A stretch of 64,000 bases of DNA from Typhlomys cinereus. Lineage: Eukaryota > Chordata > Mammalia > Rodentia > Platacanthomyidae. The stretch lies in contig JALPQD010000392.1 of the NCBI GenBank assembly GCA_023101885.1, forward strand, positions 1,628,570 to 1,692,569, read 5' to 3'. Under the pieces are notes generated by a model. The model searched no databases. It was not told the DNA's origin and worked only from the letters and a program-made list of their open reading frames with translations. The translations under genes and the position numbers were made by a program. Shown here piece by piece: positions 34,111 through 45,805 of the stretch. The stretch's first letter is position 1. Each line of letters begins with the position of its first letter.

Positions 34111-35407
34111 GTGATCATCCCCTATAGACCTAGATTCGTGTCTGCCATGATCTCGTGTGAACTCCCCCAGTTACCCTTCACAGCACTAGGACCCGACATG
34201 CTGCATCTAGTAATTCTCAGATGGAAGGAGGGGAAGAAGGGAGAAGGAAAAGGAGAGGGGAGGAGGGAATCTGGTGGGCGGAGACAGCAATGAATTGAGA
34301 GTTGCATAGAATACAAGACTGAGCCACCCACGTGACATCCATACTCTCCTTCCAATTCTCAAGATGGCCTGAGCAAGTTTCAAGTGCCTCTCCATTCTTC
34401 GGATAAGAAAAACAAGTTGTTAACTAACTCGGATCATGCATCTAGGCAATGTGTAGGTCAGGTATCATCAGTCCACACTTCCCCCACCAGCTGCGTGGCT
34501 GCAATTCATATCATTCATGTGCCCCGCCCTGGAGGGGACAGTGACCCAGGCTCTGCTCCAGGAGGACAGCAGGCTGGGGGGTCTCACACCTTTCACAGGC
34601 CACAAATCACTTTAAAATGCAGAAATCTGATTTCACCGAGTTTTGATTTTAGTAAATCTGTGAAGGAGCCCTTGATCTATACTCTCGAGAAACCTCTTTA
34701 TTTGTCGTTCTCCAGGGCAGTGAGAGGATGCATTTCATCTGCATTTTTGGGGTGCACAGAGAGTCCGGAGCTGGTACGCCATACACAATAGCTTAACCGG
34801 GAGATGAGTGTGAGCCAATGTTTTCATTATGGAATTTTTTTTCATTAAGCCCGAAATCTTCAAAGTAATCCAGGTCCCATTAGAATTTAATAATGTTAGC
34901 TCTCATCACTTTCTCCCTTTCTGGACTGTAACCCAGTTTGGGTTTGGAAAAATGGGAAAGACTGTCAATTTCATTTCCTTCTTTACTGTTGGAAGCCCAA
35001 CATTCTTTTGTTTGTTTGTTGAACTGTGCACTGCGGCGTGACAGATGAATAGGTTTCAGGCGTTACTAACTTGCTTGAACATCTTAAGAGTTGAAGCCTT
35101 TGCCTTACCAGGCTCCAAAATAGCAGGAAATGCATGCAGATGCCTTCCCTCCCTGTTTTCCTTTCCTTCCTCTTCCTCCCACAGCCATGCTCCGGGATAG
35201 GTGATAAGAGACTCATGAAAACCGTGGAGCATGTAAATCTTACCAAGTAATTGCACTCCATAGTGGCCCAGGAGGACTCTTAAATAAAGCGTATCAAGGA
35301 GGGTGGGGGCGGGAAGACTCTCCCACTTGCCGCCTGGAAACTTCTCTCTTAAACTTGCTACACAGCACCACTGTTCCCAAGGTCCTAACTTTGTCCGACT
35401 GGACACA
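34111..35407. other. Non-repetitive DNA, no gene seen
   Basis: A purine-rich tract at 34215-34265 and AT-rich single-copy-like sequence at 34820-35060. The minus frame at 35056-35415 (119 codons) has no recognised domain. No exon supported. Confidence 0.36.
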
Positions 35408-35530
35408 TAAACCAAAAAGCCATACGCTGAGTGGCTTATAAACCATAGACATTTATTTCTCGCAGCCCTGGGGCTGAGACATTCAAGATCAAGGCTGATT
35501 CAGTATCTGGGTAAAGGCCACTTTGCATTT
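35408..35530 (-). mobile_element. MaLR-type LTR fragment, split by young SINE
   Basis: Plus words aaaaagccatacgctgagtg, gcttataaaccatagacatt, tatttctcgcagccctgggg and gacattcaagatcaaggctg match inverted MST/MLT1 LTRs. It is cut at gccactttgcattt by the SINE and resumes at 35804. Confidence 0.7.
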
Positions 35531-35803
35531 TTTTTTATTTCTTTATTACTTATTCAATTGTGCGGTATGTGTCTGTGTATGTATGTGTGTGTGTATGCAG
35601 AACCACGGGCGAATTTGGGAACCACCATGGACGCCTCCACCTCCTTATTCTGCCCCGGGATTCACAGGCTCCGCCCTACCAGGACCAGAAACGCAGGCCG
35701 CCCCCACTTCTGCCCGGCATCTATACATGGGGTCTAGGATCCGAACTCAGGACCTTCCACCTGCAAGGCAGATGCTTAACCCCTGAGCCACCTGTCCAGC
35801 CCC
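35531..35803 (-). mobile_element. Young composite tRNA-headed SINE, copy B
   Basis: Nearly identical layout to copy A at 22796: inverted head (aacccctgagccacctgtcc), body with CpGs (gcgaatttgggaaccaccat, ttctgccccgggattcacag, gaccagaaacgcaggccgcc), short GT block and a T-rich plus-strand start. A perfect 14-bp duplication (gccactttgcattt, 35517-35530 and 35804-35817) flanks it. Its frames mimic those of copy A. Confidence 0.92.
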
Positions 35804-35850
35804 GCCACTTTGCATTTCAGTCTCTCTTTTTCACTGTGTCCTATAGTAGA
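35804..35850 (-). mobile_element. MaLR-type LTR fragment, remainder
   Basis: Follows the SINE with the repeated target gccactttgcattt and short LTR-like sequence. Its far border is unclear. Confidence 0.45.
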
Positions 35851-35869
35851 AGAGATTTTATTTTTTATT

Positions 35870-36500
35870 TTTATCTAAAGATTTTTTTATTTATTTTGTT
35901 GTATTTATTCCTGTTATTCATATGTATTCATTCTATATAACAGTTGATTGCATTATATTTGTAAACATATACACAAGATATTTTGATTGTAGTTGTTCCC
36001 CCCATTACCTTCCCCACCTCTTCCACCTCCCTATCTTATCTCCTTCCTCTTTCCAACTAGTTCCAAACCTTCTACTTTTGTGTCCCTTCTTGCCTTTTGT
36101 TTGTGACTCAAAGAGATTAATCAGGGTTGTTCACAGGCTCATGGTAAGGCGTTACCCACAGGAGCATGGACACCTTCCAGGGGCTACACCACTGAAGAAA
36201 ATGTCTCTCCTTCTCCCAGCAATCTTTAACTACTCGTGACTCTTCAAGGAGCCCTAGGGCCTTGTGAACCCCTCCTGCTCCGTGACTATATGTTGTTGAC
36301 AGGTTGTACAGGTCATGTGTAAGTAGTGACAGCTGTGTCGAATTCAGGAGCACATACCCCAAAGATACTCTATTCCTTCCTCTGACCCTTAACATTCTTT
36401 GCACCCCTTCTTGTGTGATGTTCTTGAGCCTCAGAGTAGATGGTACAGATGGTCCATTTATGGCCAAGTCCTCACAGTCACTTATTCTCAACACTCTGTT
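35870..36500 (-). mobile_element. Old rodent L1 3' end relic
   Basis: Plus words cattatatttgtaaacatat, tttgattgtagttgttccc, tttgtttgtgactcaaagag, attaatcagggttgttcac, ggagcatggacaccttcc, ggggctacaccactgaagaa and aatgtctctccttctccc follow the antisense order of rodent (Lx-like) L1 3'UTRs. It is more diverged than the L1s at 9363 and 27880, so older. The 149-codon minus frame at 36117-36566 is inside it and is not a gene. Confidence 0.68.
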
Positions 36501-37086
36501 ATTACTGCTGTAGTTACTGCTGCCCACTGCAGAAAGAAGCTTTCTGATCAAAGCGAGCAGCAGCACTAACTAGTCTATGGGCACAGACATAATTATTTAG
36601 AAAGCAATTTGATAAACAGATAATTCCCATTTAAGAAAACAATAGCAATAGTTTCTCAGGGTCTTTTCTCTTCGCTCAGAACCTAAACATTTCCCCCCAA
36701 ATCTCCACCTACCATCACCAGGGACTGGGATTTCATATGTCTGTGGGCCCCAGACTTAGACCATGGCAGCAACCCTATTTCTAGTAAACATCTGCACCAG
36801 AGCAGGATGTATTTGTTCAGAGTGACTTGCAGAAAACAAAATTCTCACCTTTTTTCCTGAATAAAAGAGAAACTTGGGCAAATGATCATGGGAATTGAAG
36901 GGAGCAATTTCCTGACAGGTGGCAAAGTGGAGATGCTGGGATGGCCATTGTCATCCTGGCCAGAGGCAGGAATTAATACTCAGAAATGGCTGCTGCAAGA
37001 CTTCAGCTGTGACTCACTGACTTACACACCTAGATTCCTCGACAAGTCACAGCCTCTAAAGTGAATGCAGGAGCCTCATTTTCACA
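36501..37086. other. Non-repetitive DNA, no gene seen
   Basis: Single-copy-like AT-moderate sequence. No repeat or exon recognised. Confidence 0.36.
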
Positions 37087-37218
37087 GGTGATGATAGATA
37101 GGTAGATAGATAGATGATAGATAGATGGATGGATGGATGGATGGATGGATGGACAGACGGACAGATGGATGGACGGATGGACAGACGGACAGATGGATGG
37201 ACGGACGGACAGACAGAC

Positions 37219-37276
<58 letters not shown>
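37087..37276 (+). repeat. Compound tetranucleotide array
   Basis: About 190 bp in blocks: (GATA) imperfect, (GATG) about 37125-37151, a mixed GACA/GACG/GATG core, then a pure (GATA) block at about 37218-37275. The minus frame reads Ile-Tyr-Leu-Ser repeats, an artefact. Confidence 0.95.
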
Positions 37277-37277
<1 letters not shown>

Positions 37278-38094
37278 CTAAATAAATAGAATCTGATTTG
37301 GAAGATGCAATCTTCAACCTATATCTGTCAATTCCCATTTCCACATGGACCTCATTCTTTGAATCCTTTAAGGTGGGAATGGCAAGATGTTCTGCTACAA
37401 AGTAGCCTTGAGGTTCACTTAATGTACTTATGGAAAAATCTCAAGCCATGCTCAGCCCAAGACAGCAGCTGGACAACACCACTCCTTTGCAAACATTTGG
37501 GAAGAAGGTCGAAAGGCATCACCAGGTATGCCTGGTGGGTTAGAGGTCTGAGCCTCAAGTTTTCTAGCTCAGTTCACAATTTCCAAGCCGCGCCTTTAGC
37601 TTACAGGAAGTCTGAATGAAGTGGCTGACCCCAGCCTGTGGACATCCTCCCAGCTGCAGAGGCCTGGGGGCGGCTCCATTATTCATGTGAACAAAACCAT
37701 TGCATGAGGTGACCTGGAGTTTTATCACTAGCAGTCTAGCTGGTAATTGCTAAAACAGCATAGGGAAGCTGCAGCCATTTGAATTCAATTATGGCAGAAC
37801 TACTGGTTCAAGAAGCATCCTGGTTGTACACCAAGGTGTGTTTTGCTCTCAGTACCCCAGGCTTGGGGTGCACGTTGGAGGCACAAGATCCTGAGTCATC
37901 ATGTGAAGAGTTGGGTATAGTTAGGAAGGAAGAGCAAAGGAATCCAGAGTGAATCTAATGTCCTCCATTTCTCTGGAAAGCAGAGACTCTGAACCACACA
38001 CTGCATTCTCCGAAATGTTCCAGGAGGGACTACTTTGCAACAGAATGTTCTGGAAAGCTAGAAGTGTCTATACAAGCCTGAATGAATAGCTGTC
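37277..38094. other. Non-repetitive DNA; possible conserved block
   Basis: At 37660-37830 a repeat-poor AT-moderate stretch (ttattcatgtgaacaaaacc, agtctagctggtaattgcta, tttgaattcaattatggcag) has the texture of conserved non-coding DNA. No gene is seen. Confidence 0.28.
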
Positions 38095-38099
38095 TTTCA

Positions 38100-38300
38100 A
38101 AGAGTTAGGGCTTTCGAAACACAATGCACCATTTTTAAAAATGATACCACTCTTATTTGGAAGGTATTTTCCAATCTATCCTATCACTGAGGAATAGAAG
38201 TAACCGTCTACCCTTTGGATAAGGACATTGAAGTCCATAGAAATGAATCACTTGCCCAGTGTCACACAGCTTGCCCGCTAGCCAACTGAGTTCTTGAGAA
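38100..38300 (-). repeat. MIR-like relic
   Basis: Plus words ataaggacattgaagtccat, gaatcacttgcccagtgtca, cacagcttgcccgctagcc match the inverted MIR core (ctgaggctcagagaggtnaagt ... cttgcccaaggtcacacagctag). Confidence 0.62.
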
Positions 38301-40357
38301 CTTCATTCCAGTCCCTTCCTTTTTCTCTGTGCTTGCTGGACCCATTACTTTGAGAGGAAATGGTACTCAGAAAAAAAAAGGGGGGGAACATTGTGAAGAC
38401 ATTCTAAGAGACAGGAACAGAAATTACTGGAACCTGTAGGAACACCTGAGGCATGGCACCGTGTGAGCTCCAGCCACACAGATCACGTGGGCTGGGCCAG
38501 AGTCCAAGCTGGTTCTTTTGCAGGGCCTCGAGACGATGGGTGCAATGTGTTCGCTCTATGAAAGAATAAATAATGAATGAATGAAAAGCGAATGAACAGA
38601 ACCATTATCTGGGAAGGCATGGGGAAAGCCCTCGTGTAATTCATAGCCCAGTCCTTAGAAGTCAGGTGTAGAAGAAGACATGAAAGGAACTGTGCGGTCA
38701 CCTTGCCATTTGTGTGAACCTTGCTACCAAGGCCCTGGGGTACTCCAGCTGTACAAGTGCAGGGCTGGACAGAGTGTCCCGGGGGACCTTTGGTGCCAGC
38801 ATGTTGGGTCCAGGTGGTGCAGGCAGCCGCAGAACCGGCAGCTGGGATTCCTCTCCTTGACTAGGCAGGTCTGTCGCACAAGTGCACGGACAGCCAGATG
38901 CGCTCCGATGAAGCAGAACTGCCCACATTGCACTGGCCACCTCAGCATCATGTCCCCAGACGGTACAAGGGACATCTTAACATGCAGAGCTGGGAGGCTC
39001 CAGGGTCTCTCTTGGCTGTTTCTTATTTTACATCCGAGATCGTCCTTCCTGGCCCAAGAGCCTCAAAGGTTCTGGTAGAAAGGGGCTCCACCACCAGCAA
39101 CTTTCCCGGATGCCCGCTGACCGTGGTATTAGATGGCATTAATAATTCCATGCTTCCGTGTCACTTATAGCCATGTCGCTTCCATGTTCAGACCTGGTCT
39201 TGAAGCCGGGTGTGGGCCGGAGCGAGACTTGTTTCGGTAAGAAAGATGTGAAGGCTTTGCCGGGAACGTGAACTTCATCTATGCCTGGTATACCATTGGT
39301 GCTCAATTAGTGCCATCGTTCCTCTTCTTTGATAATAAGCCCTTGCTCCAATTGATCAATGTGTGCAGGATGGAGCTTGAGCTGGGAACAGAGACAGACA
39401 GCAAATGATCGTAGACTTTATTGACGTCACTTGTCTTCGGTCTTCTTTGTTCTGGTGGTTTTTCGCCCTCTTCTCATGACAGGGTGGGGGAGAATTCTAA
39501 ATCTGTTTCTGGGTTAAGATATATACAATAAAAAAAAAAAGGTCCTGTGAAGTGAATCTGAAGATTTTGGGGGGGGTTGGAGGGGAGAAATATTAGAACT
39601 GGTGCCCTTTAAGGGGATGGATGGGTTCCATGCCGTGGCCCCTGTGATGTTACACAACCATGAAGTCCCCAGCATTCTGCTTTGATAGGTTTGAAAGATG
39701 TGACATTAAAGAGGGAGAATACGGCACCGAAGATAGATTTTTCTGACTTCGTCTCACTTGTCTGGATCTGAGATGAGACTGTTTCGCTTTGATAGCTTCT
39801 TTCACCCTCATCCTCTGCAGAAACATGGGGTGGAAGCTGCTTTTCTTCTGACTGGATGCTGTGACCTCAGAGGTGAACCTGCTTACAGACCATGTAGGGC
39901 GGGTTGTCCGGGACACCCCGCTACTTCCTGCCACCTTATGCAGCCCTGAGTTTCCACAGGGTTAAGTGTGACAGACAGATGTGTTGCTTGGGGTTAATAA
40001 ATAACCACCTTGACGCAGGCCTCTCTAAGTCTTCTGTGCACAAATGCCAGAACGCTAGCAGAATCAGATCATGCTTCACTTAATTCTCAGCAGTTTCCCA
40101 AAGCAGTGTGGTCAAATCAGAGCCCCTTGGCAAAGCTGAGAAGTCTTTTGAGATCTGTTCCTTGCTGCGCCTCTCTGCCCTCTCAGGCTGCTCGGGGCTC
40201 CCTCCAGATAGCCCAACACACATATGCCTTCCCCTCCTCCCTCTTTTACACTGGCCCTTAAACTGAGAAGCTTCTTAACCTCTCCACTTCCCTCCCATTT
40301 GCCTTTTGAGAGTAACACCATAGGGGAACACACAGAAAAATAATTAACAATAGCTTG
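38301..40357. other. Non-repetitive DNA, no gene seen
   Basis: Long stretch without a recognised repeat. Overlapping frames at 38680-39078 on plus and 38698-38975 on minus lie antisense to each other and lack domains. A palindromic CRE word occurs at 39422-39429. No exon supported. Confidence 0.36.
39422..39429. promoter_or_regulatory. Palindromic CRE-like word
   Basis: The octamer TGACGTCA matches the full CREB/ATF site. A single 8-mer occurs by chance at low frequency in CpG-poor DNA, and no promoter context is visible. Confidence 0.2.
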
Positions 40358-40619
40358 GCTGGGGAAATGGCTCAGAGTAAAGTGCAAGAAGATCTACTAA
40401 GTTTGGTTCCTTGGCACATGTAAAAAGCCTGTAACCCCAGTGCCTGGGAAACAGAGACAGGTATCCCTAACCTTGCTGGCCAGTCAGGTAGCTGAAACAG
40501 CAAGCTGTTCAGTGAGCGATGCAATCTAAAAATATGAGGTGGAGAAGTGATGGGGGAAGACACCAGTGTGAACCTTTGGCCTCTGTACTCCCGTGGGTAC
40601 AGGCACCTACACACACACA

Positions 40620-40677
<58 letters not shown>

Positions 40678-40680
40678 CAC
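40358..40680 (+). mobile_element. B4-like SINE with (CA)n
   Basis: The head ggctggggaaatggctcaga and gtttggttccttggcac is followed by a B1-like part (gtaaccccagtgcctgggaa, ttgctggccagtcaggtagc), the trailing block caccagtgtgaacctttggc and a CA array at 40609-40674. Confidence 0.68.
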
Positions 40681-40799
40681 ATGCACTTGGACCTGGGAGG
40701 AGGAACCATCCTTGCTAATCCCCTCTTTGGTCTTTCCATTTGAATAGAAAGGTACCAAATCAGATCGTCAGTGTAGACATATTTCTTTGCCTTTTGCAA

Positions 40800-40960
40800 A
40801 GACTGTGAGTTCATTTGTTCATTCATTCATTCGCTCACTCATTCATTCAGCAACCATGCATTGCACACCAGCCATATGGCAGGTACCGTGCTTGGTGCTG
40901 CCAGTGATGACTCAGACAGAGAGAAGGTCTCTGCAGCGGGGCGCACCCAGTCCCACCAGA
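40800..40960 (-). repeat. L2/MIR-like relic
   Basis: Plus shows attcattcattcgctcactc, attcattcagcaaccatgca, aggtaccgtgcttggtgctg and agtgatgactcagacag, the inverted L2 end (ttcattcattcaacaaatat ... ggcactgtgctaggcactg). Confidence 0.58.
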
Positions 40961-41542
40961 GAAGCCGTAGAGGGGAGAGTCTTAAAGTTCTACAAGGCCA
41001 CGTCATCAGAATAATCACGGGCCGCGACACGTGAGAAACAAAACAAGATGTGAGGCAGGGTCTTGGGAGTGGGCTAAGCAGCCTTGGGTCAGGGTGAGAG
41101 AACACTGGTACACGTTCAGCGAGGACTGAAAGATGAGAAAGATAGTACAAGACAAAGTTGGGAGGGGAGATGCATGTCCAGAGAAGAGTGTGTACAAAGT
41201 CCCCGCGGTAGGAAAGAGCTCCCGAGCTCAGGGTGTTAAGAGGAGGCTGGGCTGGCTGCATAACTTGGAGCAAGAACCCGAGGAGTATGGGGCAGGGGCA
41301 GGGACCAGCTCCTGAGGTTCAAGGTTAGGACGCAGGATCGCGCCTCGTGCGTTTCTCTTAATATTTATCAGCATATTCGTTATGCAAATGAACAAGCTTT
41401 ACTGTGGATTTTGAGGCATGCGTTGTTATGCGCCAACCGTGCCTGCCACGCTTCTTCAGCCCCCTTTTTCTCCTCCTCCATCTTCCTGGGATTTTGGACT
41501 AAGGACAACAGGATGTGATTGGACGATACTATGCATCAAATG
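40961..41542. other. Non-repetitive DNA, no gene seen
   Basis: Single-copy-like. AT-rich ttaatatttatcagcatatt and an octamer-like atgcaaat at about 41384 are noted. No gene supported. Confidence 0.34.
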
Positions 41543-41872
41543 CTTGTATTCCCCCCCTGAACTGATATGTTGAGTTCCTACCCCCCAAGGTGGTAGCATT
41601 AGGAGGAGGGACTTCTGAGGGTGCATAGACATGCAGACAAAGCTCCCTTCTTAGGGATTAGCACCCTAGAAAGGACCCCAAGAGCGTCAGTGAGTTCCAT
41701 TCATCATGTGAAGACCAACAGGGGGCCAATCCAGGAACCAGGAAGCAGCCAGCACCACGTACCACAACTATTAGACCTTGACCTTGGATCTTCCAGCCTT
41801 TGAAAACTAAGTGTTTATAAGTCATCTGGCTTTGAGTACTTTGTTATAGTAGCATGAATAGACTGACACAGA
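41543..41872 (+). mobile_element. MaLR LTR, nearly complete (MST/MLT1-like)
   Basis: The LTR order runs across 330 bp: actgatatgttgagttccta, gtggtagcattaggaggagg, attagcaccctagaaaggac, catcatgtgaagaccaacag, ccttggatcttccagccttt, gttataagtcatctggc-type words and gttatagtagcatgaataga ending in actgacacaga. No internal region is attached. It is a solo LTR with no coding content. Confidence 0.8.
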
Positions 41873-42829
41873 GAGGGCATGCGAGGGTAATGAGGGCTTA
41901 TCTAAACCACGCTTCAACTCCTCTGGCAAAGTTGATGGTGAATGACTTTAGGAAAGAATACACTGGGGAAGAATAAGTTAGAAAAATGCCCTCCTGTGCC
42001 TGGTGGGGACAGGGAGGGAGAAGTCAGGATGAGCCTTGGGCTGCTGGCTAGAGAGATTGAGAGGAGCCAGGTAAAGTGCACTGATTTGAGGGAAATCTCA
42101 GCATAGAAGGAAAGGACCTCTTCAGAGAAAGCTCGTGAGCTCAACCAAGGTATTCAGACTTCTCAAGGACAAAGACCTAGTATTAGTCACATGTAACCTT
42201 AACACTATGCCATGCGCTCCGTAGGTACTCATCAGATGCTTGCTGAATGAGTACATGCCCAAGTCCTCTTGGAGGGATACAGCTTTGGACCCTGTCGGCT
42301 CAGTCCTGATCTAGCAAGTTCACAGCTGATTGGGCACCAGGCAGGGTGCTCTCCATCTAGCTGGTTCATGAGACCCAAAATTGTTCTTGAAATCGCTTAG
42401 AGATGCCAGGCGGCGGCAGCAGCAGCAGCAGATGCTAAAGCCGGCACAAGCCACCACTCAACAGCATGGCTCACATGCCCAGGAAGCCAGCTGGGCTCCT
42501 GTATGGGATGTTGACCTTTGAGGGGCAAACATGGCTTCATCCAGGGCTTCTGAGACAAAGAGTGATGTGGAATTTTCCACAGCAGCAGGAAATAGTTCCA
42601 CATGTTCCAAGAACCCAATGGGGGGTCAGGTGGGATCCACCTGGCAGGTCACATGAAACACTCCAGCCATGAGAGGTTAGTGTCCTTCCCACTGTCTGAA
42701 GTCCAGACCCCCAGAGACTTACAGACTCCCCGGGGCCCCACGCTTAGGGAGAGAATACATTCCATCCTTGACTTTCTCCCCATTTCCTCTAGTTACTGTA
42801 GCTTCTGTTAAATCAGGTTAAGTTGGATT
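41873..42829. other. Non-repetitive DNA, no gene seen
   Basis: A short (GCA)n run at 42413-42430 encodes a brief Ala or Gln tract. A possible MIR end is at 42180-42260. No exon supported. Confidence 0.35.
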
Positions 42830-43050
42830 TCAAAAATTATAATATTAACAGCTGTCAATCATTCAGGTATGTGTCAGGTGCTAAGCTGAGCATGGTACAC
42901 AGTAAGTGCATGATCACTGAAATCAATGACTACAGAGATGACCCCATTCTTGGCACACAGAAACCAAAGCCTAGCAAGGTCAAGACCCTTGTCCAGGGCT
43001 ACTTTGGTAGCTGTGAGGGATGCCTGCCCCTCTGTCCACTGGAATCCCTA
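42830..43050 (-). repeat. MIR-like relic
   Basis: Plus words aatcattcaggtatgtgtca, gtgctaagctgagcatggta, acacagaaaccaaagcctag and caaggtcaagacccttgtcc resemble an inverted MIR. Confidence 0.52.
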
Positions 43051-44041
43051 TCAAGGCTCTTAGGAATGGAAGAGGACTATGGAGTCAGAGAACCCAAGTA
43101 CAGGGCTAGGAGTAGGCTTTGAATCCTCTCTCTCTCTGATCTCAGAGCCAGGGAGAGACATACCGAAAGAAGGAAACCACACCCTTTTCCCGTTGTGATC
43201 AAAGCCCCCTTCCTAAACCATCCAGAAATCTCACTGCTCAGGTTACGGGAAGTCCTAGTCTCCGGCCTTCGAGCTTTGTGTCTGCCATGGAAAAGACTGT
43301 TTTGTGCTGTTTTCTTCTTCCCTGCCCCTTTTCTATTGATGGGTCCCATGCTCAGCCCCCTGTTCACTGGAGGACACACACAGACAGGAAAAAAAGAAAG
43401 ACAATGTAAACATGTCCCTCCAAGCCTAAAGGAGGTCGAGCCTTTGGTCCTTGCACGTCCGTGCATGTTCGTGCCACACCATCTGCCTAGAACGTTTCTT
43501 CTGCTTATTTAAGATTGCTATTTCCCACAAGGTAGTGAACCCCCAAAGATTGCGGGGACTGTCCCATCCCCACTGTTTCCTCCCCACTTGGGGCACTTTT
43601 CAGGATGTGGTGGGCTCTGTATCCGTGAGGTATTGCTGTGTACCAAGTCGTTCAGAGACTCAAAAGGGCCTAAACAATTTGCATTTATAAATGCTTGTAA
43701 GTCCGGGGATAGCCAGTTCCTTTAGGGCATGATTTCCAGGTCTGCTGTGGGTCAGGGTCAGCTCTGCTTTCAGAGTCTCGCCCCCATAGATTGGAGGTCT
43801 AAGATAATCTCAAAGGGTCCAGTTGTGCGCCTCTCATCATCCATCCTGTAGCTGACCAACCACATCTGGCCATGCGGCTCACTAGGACTTCAGGAGGACA
43901 CAGTAGAACTGGCTGGGTTTCTTTGGATTGGAGATCCTCATTTGCTATGCATTCTCTTAACCAATGGGAGCCGCAGGTACAACTCGGATTTTGCGTGGGA
44001 GGTTAACTACCAAACACTGTGATCAGAGAACCATGAATAAT
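43051..44041. other. Non-repetitive DNA, no gene seen
   Basis: The minus 129-codon frame at 43077-43466 faces a 105-codon plus frame. No domain is recognised in either. Confidence 0.35.
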
Positions 44042-44082
44042 CTTTTTGTGTATTGGGGGGTGTGGGAGGATGTATACAAGAG

Positions 44083-44126
<44 letters not shown>

Positions 44127-44345
44127 ATGCGCCCAAGGATGACATCAGGAACCATCCTGAATTGTTCTACGTCCTTATTGCTTTGCTCTGAGTTCTCCTA
44201 GGCTCCACCTTCCAGGACCAGAATTCCAGGCCTCCACCATTTCTGCTCTGCATTTTTAGGTGTGATCTGGGATCTGGGGATCCGAACTCAAGTTCTTTTG
44301 TTTTTGAGGCCAAGGCTTTAACCTCTGAGCCATCTCTTCAGCCCA
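44042..44345 (-). mobile_element. Older composite tRNA-headed SINE
   Basis: Plus order: (GT)n at 44086-44124, gcgcccaaggatgacatcag, gaaccatcctgaattgttct, cttattgctttgctctgag, gctccaccttccaggacc, gaattccaggcctccacc, gatctggggatccgaactca, and the inverted head acctctgagccatctcttca. Confidence 0.84.
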
Positions 44346-44575
44346 TTTTTATTCATTCAGTGATTATGCACTTACCACATACCAGCGTCCACACTAAACC
44401 TTTTTTTCTATACTAACATATTTAGCCCTGATTACCGCCTTCAGAAGCAGTTACTAAGTTCTAACCAGATTCTATACTCAAAGAAACTAAAGCTCAGAAA
44501 AGTTATGTAACTCGTTCAATGTCATACAGCTAGGAGGGGCTGGAACCCAGATTTGAATCTGTGTGATCCCTGCGT
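44346..44575 (-). repeat. MIR-like relic
   Basis: Plus words attcattcagtgattatgca, agaaactaaagctcagaaaa, gttatgtaactcgttcaatg, catacagctaggaggggctg and acccagatttgaatctgtg follow the inverted MIR order end to end. Confidence 0.72.
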
Positions 44576-45354
44576 GGCCAAGTTGTTGGTCTTCCTGCCT
44601 CCCCATCATCCTTATTTACCTTAGCCTGGAACACAGTTCTTTTTTGGCGGCAGAGGTTGGTTTTAATCTGAGGGTGGGAAACTTTGTGATATGGGGCTCA
44701 ACGCTCATTTCAATACAAACTGCTTCAAAGGCGATCCCAGATTTTATTGCCTGGCAGCAGAACTGGCTGGCTGAAAGATAGACTCTGAAGGTTTATTAAC
44801 TGTCACCATGGCAATTTTGAAGACATTGGTTACACAGAAAGATTTCCTGACACTTCTTATTCGTGACAGCCCTGGTGAGTCCCGGGCGGGCTTGATCTAT
44901 GGCTTTTAATCAACTAATGGATGGGGTCTCTGGGTGCAGATTCCCCGCATTCAATCTTGTTAGAACAGGGAGGATTCCACCCAGCTGCCCTGTGTCTCAT
45001 CCTCAGACAGAGGCCTTCCGGGCCTGGTGATAGCACGGACCCTTCAGCTCCTGGAGAGGCAGCCGTGGCAGCCGAAGCCCTGGAGGCTTGCCTCCTGCTG
45101 TGTCCCCTTGCAGGATGGGCCTCGGGGGTCCGGGACTAGAACGGTCCCTGTGAAAGAGGCAGTCAATACCTAGAATGAGGACCAGCACTTTGATAGCACG
45201 ACCTTGTGCAATTTGCTTGGTCTTCTTGCTGGGCCTTGAGAGACGATTTATGGCTAATGCCAGACAGGAGGAGAGCTTATTTACTCCGTGATTTACCCAC
45301 TGACAAGTCATCCATGCCCATGGTAAGTCCTCAGACACCTGCCAGTGCAGACAT
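44576..45354. other. Non-repetitive DNA; possible conserved block
   Basis: At 44650-44830 the stretch gtgggaaactttgtgatatg, ttcaatacaaactgcttcaa, gtttattaactgtcaccatg is repeat-poor. Elsewhere no gene or repeat is seen. Confidence 0.3.
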
Positions 45355-45805
45355 CCCACATGAAACCCAATGGGTCACTGTTGCACTTTGTCTGCATGTT
45401 ATTGATAATTTCACAACCAAAGAGCTTAGGGAAATGAGGGGGTTTTATTCTTCCTTATAATTGTCCAGTTCTAGTTGTTAGTCTAGCCCGGCAGGAGAGC
45501 TCCTACCAATACCAGAAGCCAAAGGCACTGGCCACACTGTATTCACGCTGAGAGAGGGGCAGACCTCACTCACCAGACAGCAGGTCTGGCAAATGTGTCC
45601 CAAAGTATGCCAGTGTACTAAAGCAGCTCCCCCCTCATCTTACCCACCTGCCCGGGAAAATGGTCCCACCTGCTATGTGCTGGCTCTTCCCACATCGGTC
45701 AGACAATCTCCTTCAGCTTGCTCAAGACTCGACTCATCGACTAATTCTCCACAAATGTGCCCAGAACTCACTCATCTTTAGTTATCAAGTTGACACCTGT
45801 ATATC
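45355..45805 (-). mobile_element. Family X interspersed repeat, copy 4
   Basis: Inverted order: tgttgcactttgtctgcatg, ttattgataatttcacaacc, gagggggttttattcttcc, ataattgtccagttctagtt, caggagagctcctaccaat, ggccacactgtattcac, aatctccttcagcttgctc, tgtgcccagaactcactc, tatcaagttgacacctg. Full length, about 450 bp. Confidence 0.74.

Noticed and set aside
36117..36566. 149-codon minus frame
   Set aside because: Lies in an old rodent L1 3'UTR, which is non-coding.
37030..37344. Frame with Leu-Ser-Ile-Tyr repeats
   Set aside because: Translation of the tetranucleotide array, also seen at 62906-63136.
39422..39429. CRE site as a promoter
   Set aside because: A lone palindromic 8-mer with no TATA, CpG island or transcript evidence nearby. 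Kept as a weak site only.
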